Shown here piece after piece: positions 31,896 through 45,900 of a stretch of DNA of 64,000 nucleotides (the first letter of the stretch is position 1; the number at the start of each line of letters is the position of its first letter). This stretch comes from Climacium dendroides. Its lineage: Eukaryota > Streptophyta > Bryopsida > Hypnales > Climaciaceae. The position numbers and the translations under genes are program-made. The notes below the pieces were generated by a model. That model saw nothing but the letters and a program-made list of their open reading frames with translations. It was not told the DNA's origin and did no database searches. The stretch spans positions 2,046,001 to 2,110,000 of the forward strand of contig OX467084.1 of NCBI GenBank assembly GCA_950106755.1, in the 5' to 3' direction.

Positions 31896-32190
31896 ATATG
31901 CCACGTAGGTTTTGTTTTGTTTTTGGCCGGGCAGCTCATGAAAAAGTCAAGCCTCCAAGGGTGGTCAACATATACGCCATGTTGGCAAAATACATCTAAA
32001 AATGGTTTTTATACTTCCAAATTCATATGACTGCAAATATGACTTACCAATCATATGACTGAAAGTGAATGACTCAACCATGACTCATCCTAGTCATATC
32101 TCGACCATCTACAGTGATTTTTGCTTGAGTCACATATTTTCATTTTGTGACTCACTGCAGTCATAAAACATTCATATTCTTGTAGTGCAA

Positions 32191-35100
32191 CGGAAGGAAA
32201 TTGTGCCAAACTTGTTTTTAACTCAAGGTATAGGACTTATTTTTTTGACAATGTTAAACATTTTAGTATATGTCCAATTGAGCAATGGCAAAGGTGATAA
32301 TTTTTTCCGATAAAATAAAAATAATTAATGAAGATTCCACTACTTTTGCTAATTTTCCATCAAGTTTTTAATTAATAAAAATTAAAGAAGTGTAGATTAT
32401 AGTCCAATTTGTTTTCAATCTATAGACAAACCTATTTCCGAGAAGTACAAATCTAAAACTTGGTCTTGACAACTTCATTAGATGTCAATGTATGATTTGT
32501 CATACAATATGAAGGCCCTAGTCTACATCATATTTCCTTCATTTATAAAAATAATTCACCCTATATCTTACTAAAATTAAAAACCCTATCTAGAAATAAG
32601 TGGAAAATATTATGTCTCATTCGGAAACAACTTTTGTGCACAGAATTCTTTGTATTAGTCCTCTACGTCTTCTTTAGAAGGGAAAAATTCAAAGCTATGC
32701 TTCAAATTTTTACCACAAAAAGGCTAGAAATTCCAAAAAATTGAAAATATTTTATCCACATTTGGATTCAAAGACCCAAAAATAGAAAAGAGAGGTCACA
32801 AAATACAAAATTAGCAACCCAAAATATGATGAAGGTTTTATATCTATCTCCACCTATAAAGGAAAATTTTTCACCTACATAGAATTCTAATGTCAATCTC
32901 AATTGGCAATTTGGTCACAAAATGGATAATTGCAAAATCATATAAGTTCTTGCAAAAGCAAATTTTGAATAGATCCATTTTTGACACAAGGAGTAAATTT
33001 GTATCCACTGTAAAGCTTTGAAAGGATATATATTTTTTCTAATTGGATGCCCAGATAAAAAAATTATGATGTTCCCCTCAAACAAGCAGTGAGGGCAATT
33101 TCAAGTAATATTTATAGAATTATACTTCTTTTTTTGAAATTTGGCAAGTGTAATTAAATGATATTATGGTTGTGTTTGCTCTTCAATGTCATAAATCTTT
33201 TTAGACAACAAAGCCAAATTAAACTTTTATTAGAAAAATGGACATAATGATTTATTGAAATTGGCATTGCACCTTCTTGCAACAATTGTAGCAATACCCC
33301 CATTACAAACTCTAGAGGTTCATCAAGCCTATAGAAATATCATTAGTATTCCACAAGTGAATGAATGGAAAATAGTGCAAATAAGAATGTGACACTTTGC
33401 ATTACAAATGAAAGCGTGATAGATTGCTCTTAATAGAATAGATATTTTATTAATAAATTTACATGATCAAAATTAATATCATTTCTACCTAGTCTTAGGT
33501 GTTTTTACTTTGTGGAGGTTCCAAAGGCTTAAATATATAATCAAAGTATCATAAATATTGTTTGAAAAGCTTTTTTATATTTTATTTATATTTTAATAGT
33601 TAAAAAATAATTTAAAAACCTTTCAGAGTTGAAATTTAAATACTCTCCTTCAACTAGAGACAAGTGAGTTTATAACACTAAATTGAGTATGATTTCTTAT
33701 AGAATGAGAAACCATAAAAGGATTGCGTTTAATTGGTTGCCTAATTAAAATTATCAAGTTTTGGATACAAATATAAACCAACAATTAAATATAGAGTTTC
33801 AAAAGGAATAAGAATTATATAAAGCCCATGATTTACAACAAAGTGTCAAAGTGTCAAATAAAATTTAAACCATTATTTGAATACAATTTTGGAATACTTA
33901 TAGCTTAAAAATACCTTTTTGAGTATTATAGATTGTCTTAAGAAAAATGAAACTATAATAATTTTTAGGATTTCAGACTTGCAAAAATATCATATTACTT
34001 GCCAAAATTCTTCCAAAAAAAACATTTTGGGGGAAGAGGTATAAATTACTATATAGAATTATATAGTATGATTTGTACAAAAATTGTGATTAGATATTTG
34101 GAATTGTGAAAATTGAAAATCTTGAATGTTGTAGTGTGGTCCTTGAACCATATAAGGACTTGGATATATTGCAAATGTTGCAAATGAAATTTCTATATTT
34201 TTTATTTTAAAATTTTAATATATAATTATAATTTTTTAATAAACATCAAATTTTATTGTATAGCTTTACAACCAATCTTGGCCCCAATAAATCTATAAAA
34301 CAAACGCTTGAACATCATTAGATTAGAGAAGTTAGTCTAAGTTCTTGTTATTGGGATGAAGGTGATTTCTTATGTAATAATAGGCCTATGCTTGAGTGCC
34401 TTGTTGAACCATGATTTAATTATAATTGTATCACCAAGAATACAATTAAAATTTAATATAAATGATATAACAATAAGCCAATAATTTCCTTGAGAGTTGT
34501 TAGTTGTTAAAGCTTATAAAATTCCATTTTTATAGATTTTACATATATTAAATTATCATGTGATGAAGTACCAACTTTCCAATCTCTTCTCTACTTAATA
34601 TAAATATAGACCATACAAAAAACTATTTATCTAACCTTTGAAATTGTTGTATTGAACTTTTAGTCATTTTCCCATTAGATAGGATTTAGCTACTCAAAAG
34701 GGTTGTGAATTCCCCCAAATTCCTACAACAAACAATTTGATGTGGCAAAGCAACTCCCACATCAAATAATAATAATAAATTATTTTTTAATAATTTTTCA
34801 GAAATATTTTAGAAATAAATTTTAATAATTTTTTAATTTTTTAAAAATATATTAATATTTTATTAATTCTTATTCTAGCTAGCAATGGATGGGTCCTAAT
34901 AAGGGGAACTAGCCTAAAATGGCCCACCAATGTAGCTAAAAAACATCTAATGAATTGAGGCAAAATCAAATGCTAATATTTGGCCTTTTCCCTTTGATCT
35001 TTGGAAACAACCAATTTTGTTAAATAATGTAAAGATCTTATAATATTTATAATTAAGGGATTGACTTTGAATAAAAAGATATAAAAATTTGATAAATGAT

Positions 35101-37603
35101 TGGCATCAAACAACATTGAAGAAATTATAGTGACTATTGAAATGCACATAATTAGGAAAATTGAGGGGTATAGATCTACATGTCAATGTTTTGAAAAGAA
35201 ACTTCAAATATTCTAGAAAAAATGAATACAATAGTATAAACTATAGTTTTGACAAGTCATTAAATTCTTATCATTGAAGGTTTTGTTACCTCTAATGGCA
35301 AGTCAAGACATTAAATAATGATTCAAATCATCCACCTAGAAATTTGATAGCAAGTGATTTTTTTCCATTTTTGATTTTATCTAGTGAAGGGCAATTTTGT
35401 TCATCTTTACCTTATTATTATACTAGTCAATTATTTTGCTCAACACTTGGAATGTTTAATCTAGTGTCAAATTTAAATTAAATTCAAAGTCAACCATAGA
35501 ACATATCTAGTCGGGGAGTGCTAACATGTGAGCATAGATGAATCTATGAGCCCATGAGTTTAGGAATTTATATTATAGACACTTTTTATGGTTATAGGTG
35601 TCTATGTTATAGGTAACTATATTATAGACTTTTTCTATGTTATAGTGTATTTATATTATAGGTACATATATTATAAGTACCTTCAAATATTTGTGAGCCT
35701 AAAAGCCTAAAAAACTATACACCTATATTATAGGTGTTTGTATTTTAAAGACCTTCCATAATTATAGTGTAAGTATATTATAGATACTGATACTTTAGGT
35801 ACTTATATTATAAGCACCTTCAATGGTTATAGGATATCTACTTATATATATGTTCAAGATTTACATGCTTGCATTTTCATGCTCATACACTAGCATTGTT
35901 GGTTGTAGGTGCATACCTACATTAAGGTTTGAGGCTCATAGGCTTAAGTCTTTATGCTCACATACTAGCATTGTTGTATTTAGTCTTTGAAGAAATTTGA
36001 AGTCTAATTTTCCATGAGGCCCTTATACATACTTGACAAATCATGTATGTAGTTTAAAGTGAGCAATCTTGAAATATTAAAGACTTAAAAAAACATAAAG
36101 CCATGTAGAAATGGAAGTATTTTTTGAAGTATTTTTTGTATTGCAATGGTATGAATACAAAGATGAGTTTATTTTAGTAGCAAAGGTGTGTACTTCAAAC
36201 CTCTCTCTATTGATGAAATGCACAAGTGAAGTGTCAGTTTGATACATCCCAAATTGCAAATTAATACTTATGTTAATTTGAATGTTGTAGGAAGAACACA
36301 AATGGAAGAATATATAAAGTCAATGGTTACCAAAATAATCCAATTTACTATCATGAATTTGTTTGCAAACAATAGTTATTTATAATTCTATTTTGTAAGA
36401 GTTGAGGTGACATTGGCTATCATCTAATTGTTGTAGTCTTCTAATAGGGGTAACAAGTCCAAAGGAATCTCAAGAAAGGTATGTTTTGCCAATGCTCTAT
36501 CCATTTTAAAACAAAATTTGTCTTCCAATTCCAATTCTTGGAGACTCAATACTCATTACCTTATCTTTGTTCATCTCATTCCTTTTCAACTCACATAATA
36601 GTTCAATGCATGATGGATATTTTCTTGATCAAAGAATTTCCCTTGTAGCTTAGATTAAGAGTAGAGAGTCATTTACATACATTTGATTTATAGTTTCTTG
36701 ATTGTTCAATAATTTGAGGCCTTGAAGACCTTGAGGCAAATCTACTAACATATAGATTAGCATGTTTTTTACCAATGGATACTAGCATTGGTATGTTCAC
36801 TTACATCTAGCTATTGGGATGTCAATGACAAAAATGACTATAGCAGAGATGTTAAAAGTCTTGATCTATAGGTTTGTATTTGCGTAGCTAGCCATTAATT
36901 TGGATGTTTTTTAAAGCCATTATTTCTACTAATGAATAGGCAATTTGACTTTGGAGTTGACTAATGCTAATTCCACCTTTGTAAATCAAGGTTTAGTATT
37001 AACAAAAGTGGCTTTAAAAAAATCCAAAGGAATTGATAGTGCTAGTCAAATAGGATGATCTCAATAAGCATAATTTTGACATGAAATGTTGAAAGAAGAG
37101 ATTTTAAATAAAGTTGTAATGTATCTAATATAGAAGGCTTTGTGAAATGACCGTTGTGAATTCATGTATCTTATAATGTAGTCTTCACAACTAATATTCT
37201 ATAGTGAAGTATCTAAAATGGGTTTTTCAATTAGTTAATTGTCAATAAATCTAAACATTTCTTCTAACACATTGTTGTCTTACAAAAATCAGTTAAAGTC
37301 AAAAGACTTGGAGTCAACATCAAACAAATTGGAAACTCCATATGCAAAAGTCTCAAAAATGCCTTATAAACTCTAAAATGTCAAAAGTAAACTAATTCAA
37401 TAATGTATTAATGAAACTAACCAAAGATTGCATTATTCATATATAATGAAACTAATTACTTGATGACTATATTCTTTTTTGATGATTTTAAGTATACTCT
37501 AGTAACAACTTTGGTTTAATTTGGAGACAATCATAAATAGGAATGAATAGCATAATCAAATAGAATGGTAAAACCAATTGAAAGATAAATTTGAAAATGT
37601 TTG
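32191..37603. other. Long AT-rich spacer, no gene seen
   Basis: About 5.4 kb of very AT-rich DNA. No open frame resembles a protein family, and no tRNA or rRNA was recognised. It may be decayed transposon DNA, but I cannot place it in a family. A TATTATAG-rich simple repeat lies at 35568-35850. Confidence 0.5.
35568..35850. repeat. Imperfect short tandem repeat with core TATTATAGGT
   Basis: Repeated variants of TATATTATAGGTRYYTA with spacing of roughly 12-25 bases. They often alternate with ACTTTTT or ACCTTC, so the pattern is degenerate. Confidence 0.6.
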
Positions 37604-37829
37604 GACTATAACACCAATAGAAATCCACACTGAAAAAATGCATTCCAAGATGATGGTTTTGTATTAAATTTGCATTATATTTAACATATTTATATTTAGT
37701 TTCAAGGTTATTTTAAACAAAATTTTCTTAAATCTATGTTATTTTAAATGTGCAGTTGTATTAGTTTAAGTCCAAGTTTAACACAAAACCATCATTTGGA
37801 ATGTGTAGATTTCTACTAGTGTTATGGTC
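37604..37829. mobile_element. Small foldback element (226 bp) with about 54-bp inverted ends
   Basis: Left arm GACTATAACACCAATAGAAA..ATTCC..GATGGTTTTGT and right arm, read inward, GACCATAACACTAGTAGAAA..ATTCC..GATGGTTTTGT. The left arm has about 11 extra bases. CACTAGTAGAAA within the right arm resembles a CACTA-type end. The target duplication is unclear because the inverted similarity extends outward. Confidence 0.65.
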
Positions 37830-39927
37830 AAATACAAACTTCGTACAATACTATAATCTACATTTTGGAAATAGTAAGTCTAAAAAATAATTTTGCTAGT
37901 GAAGATATGCAAATTAAAAAAATGTTCAATTTCATTTGCCTCATATGTAACATTTTTTAATAGAACATTGTATGTCCTTTCTATAAAGCTATTTTAGTAG
38001 AGATATTCATGCTACAATAGCCTTGTGATATAAAGACAATTTTAGATTCAAGAACTTTACAATACCTAAAGATGACATAACAAAGATAAATGGGTGCAAG
38101 GAGTTGCAAAAAACGTTTTTTGACCTACAATTCAAAAATAATGCCAATTTTATTAAATTGACAATAATCCATTACTTTGATGTGGTTCAAGGTGTGCACC
38201 CTAAACCAAAATCTATGAAAGTTTTAGTTTGTGACTTGAAATTAGACATTTATAAAGGTATAATTGATGTGCTTTTAGTGAAAATATTCATGCACAATCA
38301 ATCAATTTTTTTTGTCAATATTGTACACATCTATGCATAATTAGAAATTAATTAATTAAAATAATATACAGATGTGTACCTCTCTACATTGATCATGTGT
38401 CTACTCAAAGTTAAAATCTAAAAACTTCTCTTCATTTTAGTGTACTTGCAATTACAGTTATATTTTAATACTTCTTTTTATTTTTACTAAATTCAATTTC
38501 TTTTCTAATTTTTAATTTTTGAGTTATATTATTACTACCATTATTTTAAATTCATGTTAAATTCTTGAAAATTTCAAGGTTTGTCACCAATACCAAATTC
38601 TCTATTTGATAATAAAATTAAGATTTCCAATGCCTTATTTTAACCAAATAAGTTAGTATGTGCAATCATTCAAATTATTAATTTAAATGTATTACTTTTA
38701 TTTGTAAATTTTCCATTGAGTCTAAGTTATTAAATAATACCTTGATGATATATTGTAATTGTCACTCGGCACCCTTTCAAAGAATTAAGGTTTATATAAG
38801 CCAATTGGCAACCATTGTGAAGCCAACCAATATTTATTACATAGTATTAGCTTTAAATGTTTTTTCGGGCCTCTAAGTGATTTGTTTTGGGGTTGTTCCC
38901 CTTGTTCCCCTTGTTGTAGTTATATTTTTAAAAGAAAACTGAAAATCAATTAAATATTATTAATTGACACGGTAGTCTCCTGACCTCATTACACCGTTGA
39001 TGTGGCTTTGTTCTTCCATTTCCTACAAACTAGAAACTCATGGTCTTCTAAAGGCCCTAAAAAACATCTAATGATTCAATTTCATCATTCATGTGAATTA
39101 CATTTTGCAAGAAGCAAATGCTCCATTTCAAATAAATATTTTAATACATTTTTCATTGTTTTAGATGACAAATGATTAAAAAACATTTTGATGCAATTAT
39201 ATAGAAAGTAGCATTACACACGTCTTTCCACATACTTTATATTTTACTTCAATACAATTGTTACTTGTCCATACAGTTCTTTTTTGAATGATAAAACACT
39301 CTAGAGCCAAAGCAGCGACATTTCTTTGAAGGAAAGTTTTGACCATACATTTCTTCTTTCTCAATGGATGAAATTGACGCATAACTACAGAAATTTGGGA
39401 TGGTGGCTCTTTTATGGATGAATAAATAAGCTTCGTCCATATCTTACACGTTTCATCCATAGCTATGTCTACTGAACTGCACTGCACAAAATAAATGAAA
39501 TTAAAATCTAAGTTGTAAGTCTCCAATAGTACAACGCACCCGCCAGTTTCCGGGAATTGGGCTGTCAACAGCGCTCCCGATGGAGTTCCCAAAGCGCTCC
39601 CAGAGACGCTCCCAAACGCACCCAGGAGGGGACCGCAACCGTTACGAGCGCAGCGACGAATTTGAATTCGAATTTCGAAAATGGCAATGGCGGGCATCTC
39701 GTGCTGACGCCGACGTACTTCAACCCGCTCCCGGGCCATTCACCACCGGATTGCTGTCTCTCCCATTTCATCTCGCCAAGTCCTGGCGGTCGCTTGTGTC
39801 TTCAAAACACCCGTGTTTCGAAACACACGCTGGAGAGGTGAGCGAGGACCGGTGGTTTTGCTTCCTGCGTTGGCCATTTTCGGTGTTGGGAGGTTTTGAG
39901 CGGGACTTTGAATCGGAAGGGGACACG
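37830..39927. other. AT-rich spacer grading into the topoisomerase II promoter
   Basis: No gene recognised to about 39540. From 39540 to 39927 GC content rises and the stretch is probably the 5' UTR and promoter of the plus-strand topoisomerase gene. A 180-codon minus-strand frame (39739-39197) crosses it but resembles nothing I know. Confidence 0.45.
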
Positions 39928-42900
39928 ATGGATGACTATGATTTCGGTGAAGTGGAGAACGTTGGAGTTGTGAAGAAGAAGGTGAGCTCTGGTTCTTCCG
40001 TTTCTGCATGTGTCTGATTTCGATAGCATTGCGTTTGTAGCTGCCATTAATGGTGTTGAACCGCGTTGTTGCTTTGATCACTGCTCTCCGAGGACGGTAT
40101 TAATCTCTTCCCAAAGGGTTACCGACAACGGTCCTTCCGGTCTTCTATCTTAGTAGCTGTTTTTCCTAAGATTTTAACGTTTTAGAACTTTTCTTGGCAT
40201 TTGTAATTGTAGTTAAAGCTGAAGAACATTGTCTTTGGAGACGTTTCTGAATTTTTTGCATGTGTACTTCCAGCTTAAGAACAGAGTCTTTATGAATAAG
40301 CGTAAGAAAATGCAGTCTTAAGCAATCAGAATCATATTTAAGAAAGAGAATTGAAATGAAAGTGTCTTTTTTTCGGTTAAATCCGATCTCCGGCCCTGTG
40401 GTTTTGAAATTCTTACTTATTTCTCAGTGTCATGGTTCCGCATTTGCAATTCTCTCTCCTTTTCCTTCGTCGGTCTTCTGTCAGTCCGCTTAATTTTTCA
40501 AGTTCCGAGGTAGCTGTACATCTCCTTCCAGAATTTACATGTTTTGGATCTCGTATTTAACTAGCTTTCACGTTAATTGCCTTCCTTTGCCTTGGAAACC
40601 AAAATTCTTGAATTTTTTCGGTCTTTCTTCTCTCGAGTTGCAGCGCCGCGACCTTCGAGAAGCACATTAGCCTGTCATTGTTTGGTCCTCGATTTGGGAT
40701 GCAGAGTACGGAAGAGAGAAAAATGATCCTGGCCTTAGAGAATGTTGAAAGTATCGTCCCTGCTGACAACAGAAGTGAATCGCAGGTTTCGAAATCGAAG
40801 CCCGCCGGAGAGAAAGTGGCGAAATCTTCGAAAACTGTCAAGATACCGCTTCAATCCAGCTCCGGCTTTAATGTGGATGCAAATGCCGTCGTTGAAAAGG
40901 CTGCCAAACCGATCAAGCGGGAGCCTCATCCCGACAAATCCATCGAGGAGACTTACCAGAAAAAAACTCAGCTTGAGCATATCCTACTCAGACCTGACAC
41001 TTACGTAGGGAGTATTGAGAAGCACACACAGACACTTTGGGTATATGAGGACGAGCGAATGGTCAACCGAAATGTTACGTTCGTTCCCGGGTTGTACAAG
41101 ATTTTTGACGAAATCTTGGTCAATGCCGCTGATAATAAGCAGCGCGATCCTTCCATGGACACTGTGAAGGTTAGTCGGATGCCTTTGGTTTCATGAAGTT
41201 CAAGCTCCTTTTGCAGAGGCAATATTAGGAAATGTTTGTAGTCCATAAAATTCGATGGAAGAGTATGTGTTGTCATGCATGTGATTCTTTAGACAATTGG
41301 TGTAACGATTCTGTAGCCGTGGTACATGCAGTTCTGTTTCAGTTCAGAGCTTCGTGTCCGCAATATTCCTTCAAAGCATGTAGGATAAATCGGGAAATGA
41401 GATCTCAGTTATTCCTTCTTCCTTGCTGCAGGTGGAAATAGACATCGAACAGAATTTCATTAGTGTGTACAATAATGGGGACGGTGTACCTGTTGAGATC
41501 CACAAAGAAGAGGGTGTTTACGTTCCCGAGATGATCTTTGGGCATCTCCTGACTAGCAGCAACTACAATGACTCCGAAAAGAAAACCACTGGAGGTCGAA
41601 ATGGGTACGGAGCAAAGCTTGCCAACATCTTCTCGACGGAATTCACTATCGAAACAGCAGATGGGAAACGTCAAAGGCGGTACAAGCAGGTATGACAAAG
41701 ACTAACACGATTTTGAGTTGTGTCGCTTGAATTGCCTAATTGGTTGGAGATCATTCTGGGGTACACCAGGTTTGAACGAGCCAACTGATGCTTGCCGGTG
41801 TCCTGTATTTTGAAGGTTTTCAAAAACAATATGAGCGACAAATCAGAACCTAAGATCACTACGTGCAAGTCCAACGAGAACTGGACGAAAGTGTCATTCA
41901 AACCTGACCTCTCGAAATTTAACATGACCCACCTCGAGAGTGACGTTGTCTCGTTGATGAGCAAGCGTGTGATGGACATTGCCGGGTGCTTGGGTAAAGG
42001 CTGTAAAGTTGAGCTTAACGGCAAACGCCTTCCCATCAAATCTTTCCAAGACTATGTTGGACTTTACCTTTCTGTTGCGAACTCCAACCGAGAGGAACCG
42101 TTACCGAGGTCTGCCTTCCTCTCTCATGTCTCCTCGTAGCGTCGCTTTAAATTGGGTGGGCTTGTTGTCAGGGTATTTATGTTCCCAGCTCAGGTGTTCA
42201 ACTCTAGCTCGCATCCCTTCTTCAATTTGTTCCTTATACTGGCACGCCTGAACTCAAAGCTGTGTATTCCCTGCAATGGAATTTGATCGTCTTCACATAC
42301 TTATTTGCGTTCCTCAAATACCTCTGTTTCAGGATTTACGAAAGAGTAAGTGACCGGTGGGAGGTGTGTGTCAGTCTCAGTGATGGGCAGTTCAATCAGG
42401 TGCGTGGGTTACGAAACCCATTACCCCAGATTCTGAAACTTTGTTCTTTAATCGACTGGGAAATTTTGTACTAGAGTATAGTCTGAATGCTTCCACCGCT
42501 GAGGTTTTGTATGTCTCACTGACATGGCAATGCCATGATTGTTAACTTGCAGGTGAGTTTCTGTAACAGCATTGCCACGATCAGAGGAGGAACCCATGTA
42601 GCATACGTGACGGACCAGATTGTGTCACACGTCCTGTCTCTCGTGAACAAGAAGAATAAACAAGCCGGCGTGAAGCCGTTCCAGATTAAAAATCACATGT
42701 GGGTGTTTGTCAATGCCCTTATTGACAATCCCACATTCGACTCACAAACAAAAGAGACGCTGACCACCCGTGCCGGCAGTTTCGGGTCCAAGTGCGACCT
42801 GTCAGCTGATTTTCTGAAGAAAGGTAGGATGTAGGAAGCATACCCTTCTCTGAGAGTTAAACTCGATTATTGGCATCTTTCGGGCTGGTCCTTCCCTGTT

Positions 42901-45900
42901 CGCGACATTATCAATACTTAAGCAAGCCATGTGGGCGTTCAATCTCTCACTGCCGTCTTTGCTGCAGTTGCGAAATGTGGAGTTGTAGAGAACGTCTTGA
43001 CTTGGGCAGACTTCAAGCAGAGCAAGGAACTGAAGAAGAACGATGGCGCCAAAAGACAACGCATTACCGGCATCCCTAAACTTGATGATGCCAATGATGC
43101 TGGTGGGAGAACTTCAGAGCAATGCACTCTCATCCTCACAGAGGGTGATTCCGCCAAAGCCCTTGCCGTAAGCATCACTTTAGCTAAGCTCCAGAGTGAA
43201 CTTGAGTTTGAGAGGTCGCGAGAGTTGATAGTCAAGGTGCACCGCGCTCACTAATGCACTTAAGTCCCTTCAAAGCATTCATCCCTGACAGAGGCCGTGA
43301 CATTTTAAAGTCTCTGACTTCACATTTCTCTTTTGTCAGATGAGTGGTATCAGTGTTGTGGGACGTGACAAATATGGTGTTTTCCCATTACGAGGAAAGC
43401 TTCTGAACGTGAGGGAAGCCAGTCACAAGCAGATTATGGAAAATGCAGAAATTACGAACATCAAGCGTATCCTTGGTCTCCAGCATGGGAAGGACTATGA
43501 CAGCACCAAATCTCTGCGATACGGGCATCTGATGATCATGACTGATCAGGTCTCCGAACTGTTTTGATTACTGAATTTCTCTGAACTAGCTGCTGAACCA
43601 TGTCCCTGATTCTGTAGAAGTCCTCGGAGGCTCTAGTTTGTTCCTACTCTTTGTGCCTCGTAGTAACGAACGCCAGTTCAGTATCTGACATTTACAGTAT
43701 CCCTTGTCTTGGTAGGATCACGACGGATCACATATCAAAGGACTGTTGATCAACTTCATTCACTCGTTTTGGCCCTCTCTACTCAAAATTCCAACCTTCA
43801 TGGTTGAGTTTATTACGCCGATTGTAAAGGTACGCTAAGATGATTCATATTTTGATTCGGAAACTTGTATAGTTGTGAGTCAGTGGGACCCAATGATCTA
43901 GGTTCCTGCAAACTCATCCTTGCTCGTTTACACTGTTGCATGCAGGCAACCAACAAGCAGAAGACGCTCTCATTTTACACTATGCCCGAGTACGAGAACT
44001 GGAAAGAATCCCTGAACGGTGAAACAAAGGGTTGGACCATCAAGTACTATAAGGTTTGAATACCGGTTGACCCTGGTATACTTCTATTTATTTCTACATA
44101 CAGGTGCTTCAGTTGATATCATGTGAATCACTCACTGTCTTACTTTTAGGGTGGATACGTCACTGAATGGTGCAGGGTCTGGGTACTTCAACATCAAAAG
44201 AAGGAAAAGAGTACTTCCGTGAACTCGTCAGGCACAAAAAGGACTTCGCCTGGGAGAGCGAATTGGATGGTGACGCCATAGAGATGGCATTCAGTAAGAA
44301 AAAGATTGAAGCTCGGAAGACTTGGCTGCGCCACTACGAGGTACACCTTTTTATAGTCTCATTCATGAGGTTTCAAATCTATCCACAATCTCTTTGCGTT
44401 GGACGTCACGTCAACAATTTTAATGTTTTGTCTGACTGCGTCAATGCCCTTGTTTAGAATCGATCTTGCTGGTATGACAGCTTCGTGTACTAGAGTTTTG
44501 GAATTTGTGGATGTAGATTGTCAGAGGTCCCCTGCTTTGCATTGCTGTACTGTGTCTTTACGCTTTTTCCTCAAGTACTGGAACTGTCAGCTGACCGAGT
44601 GCGGTGAATCACTATGCACCAGCCCGGAACCTTTCTCGACATGACTGCGGAGAAAATCAATTACTGCGATTTCGTGAATAAGGAACTCATTCTGTTCTCA
44701 ATGGCCGATCTTTCAAGATCTATTCCATCCATGGTGGATGGGTTGAAGCCTGGTCAGCGGAAAATTCTTTTCTGCTGTTTCAAGAGGAACTTCGTCACGC
44801 AAGCGAAGGTATCTTTATTCTACGAACTCGAATCAGTTATCCACCCATAGTTTCTTTCAAAACCCTATTTTCAACATTTACAGTCTTTCAGTTTCCCAGT
44901 AGTCAGCCAAGCTGTGGTTCACAATGTAAGTGTTTCTGATCTATGACGTGCCCACGCAACAGGTTGCGCAATTTTCTGGTTATGTGTCGGAGCATTCAGC
45001 GTACCATCATGGAGAGACGAGTCTTGCCAGCACCATTATTGGTATGGCACAAAATTTTGTCGGAAGCAACAACATCAATGTCCTTTCTCCAGAGGGTCAA
45101 TTTGGAACTCGTGAGCAGGTATGGCTGGAGAATGTTGAGCTTATATTTACTGAACAGACGTCGGTAAGCATTATCCTAACGGTTTTGTCTCGAAGAAGAA
45201 GCCTCTGATCTTGCGGAACTATGATTGAATGCAGGGAGGGAAAAATCATGCCAGCCCTCGTTACATTTTCACTTGTCTAGCACCGATTACACGTGCTCTC
45301 TTCCCTCAACCAGATGATGTACTTCTTGATTACATGAAAGAGGATGGACAATCCATAGAGCCGAGCTGGTACTGCCCTATTCTACCTTTGGTGCTCGTCA
45401 ACGGTAGCGAAGGTATCGGCACTGGCTGGAGCTCCTTTGTGCCGAACTATAATCCTAGAGATATTGTTGCAAACATCCGCCGCCTGCTGGCAGGTCAGGA
45501 GATGGTACAGATGCACCCTTGGTACAAGCACTTCAAGGTACAAGAGTTCGTAAGCTGTTAATTTGCTTTTGTGACGCAGCGACCTGATTTTTAACCATGG
45601 AGTTGCTTCCGCAACACAGTGCTAACTCTTCTCGAGATGCAAACATATCTGATTGTCCACTATCTGATGTCTCTGGAGCAGGGGACCATCGAGTGCTCAG
45701 CAACGAAGGATAGTGGTCTCACGTACACCATTACGGGTATCATAGATCAAATTGATGAAACAACTATAAAGATCTCGGAGCTTCCGGTGCGTAAGTGGAC
45801 ACAAGACTACAAGGAGTTCCTTGATGTCATGATGACTCCCTCTGACAAGAATAAGGAGCCCTTCATAAAGGTTGTTTTCATCTCGAGCCTTACTCACATC

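Larger units (their letters stand above)
30039..32187. mobile_element. CACTA-like (En/Spm) non-autonomous element, 2149 bp
   Basis: The right end read inward is CACTACAAGAATATGAATG, continuing to TTTTATGACTGCA. The left end is CAATACTAGGATTTAAGTG, also continuing to TTTTATGACTGCA. About 30 of the first 38 bases agree. Both ends are flanked by CAA (30036-30038 and 32188-32190), a 3-bp target duplication as in the CACTA superfamily. The subterminal regions are full of short TATGACT/AGTCATA repeats in both orientations, as expected for the transposase-binding repeats of CACTA elements. No transposase is present. The middle holds a telobox-palindrome cluster and a GTT-rich minisatellite. Confidence 0.78.

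Noticed and set aside
39197..39739. 180-codon minus-strand open frame in the TOP2 upstream region
   Set aside because: It crosses the sharp AT/GC boundary, has no family-like pattern, and overlaps the probable TOP2 leader on the other strand.
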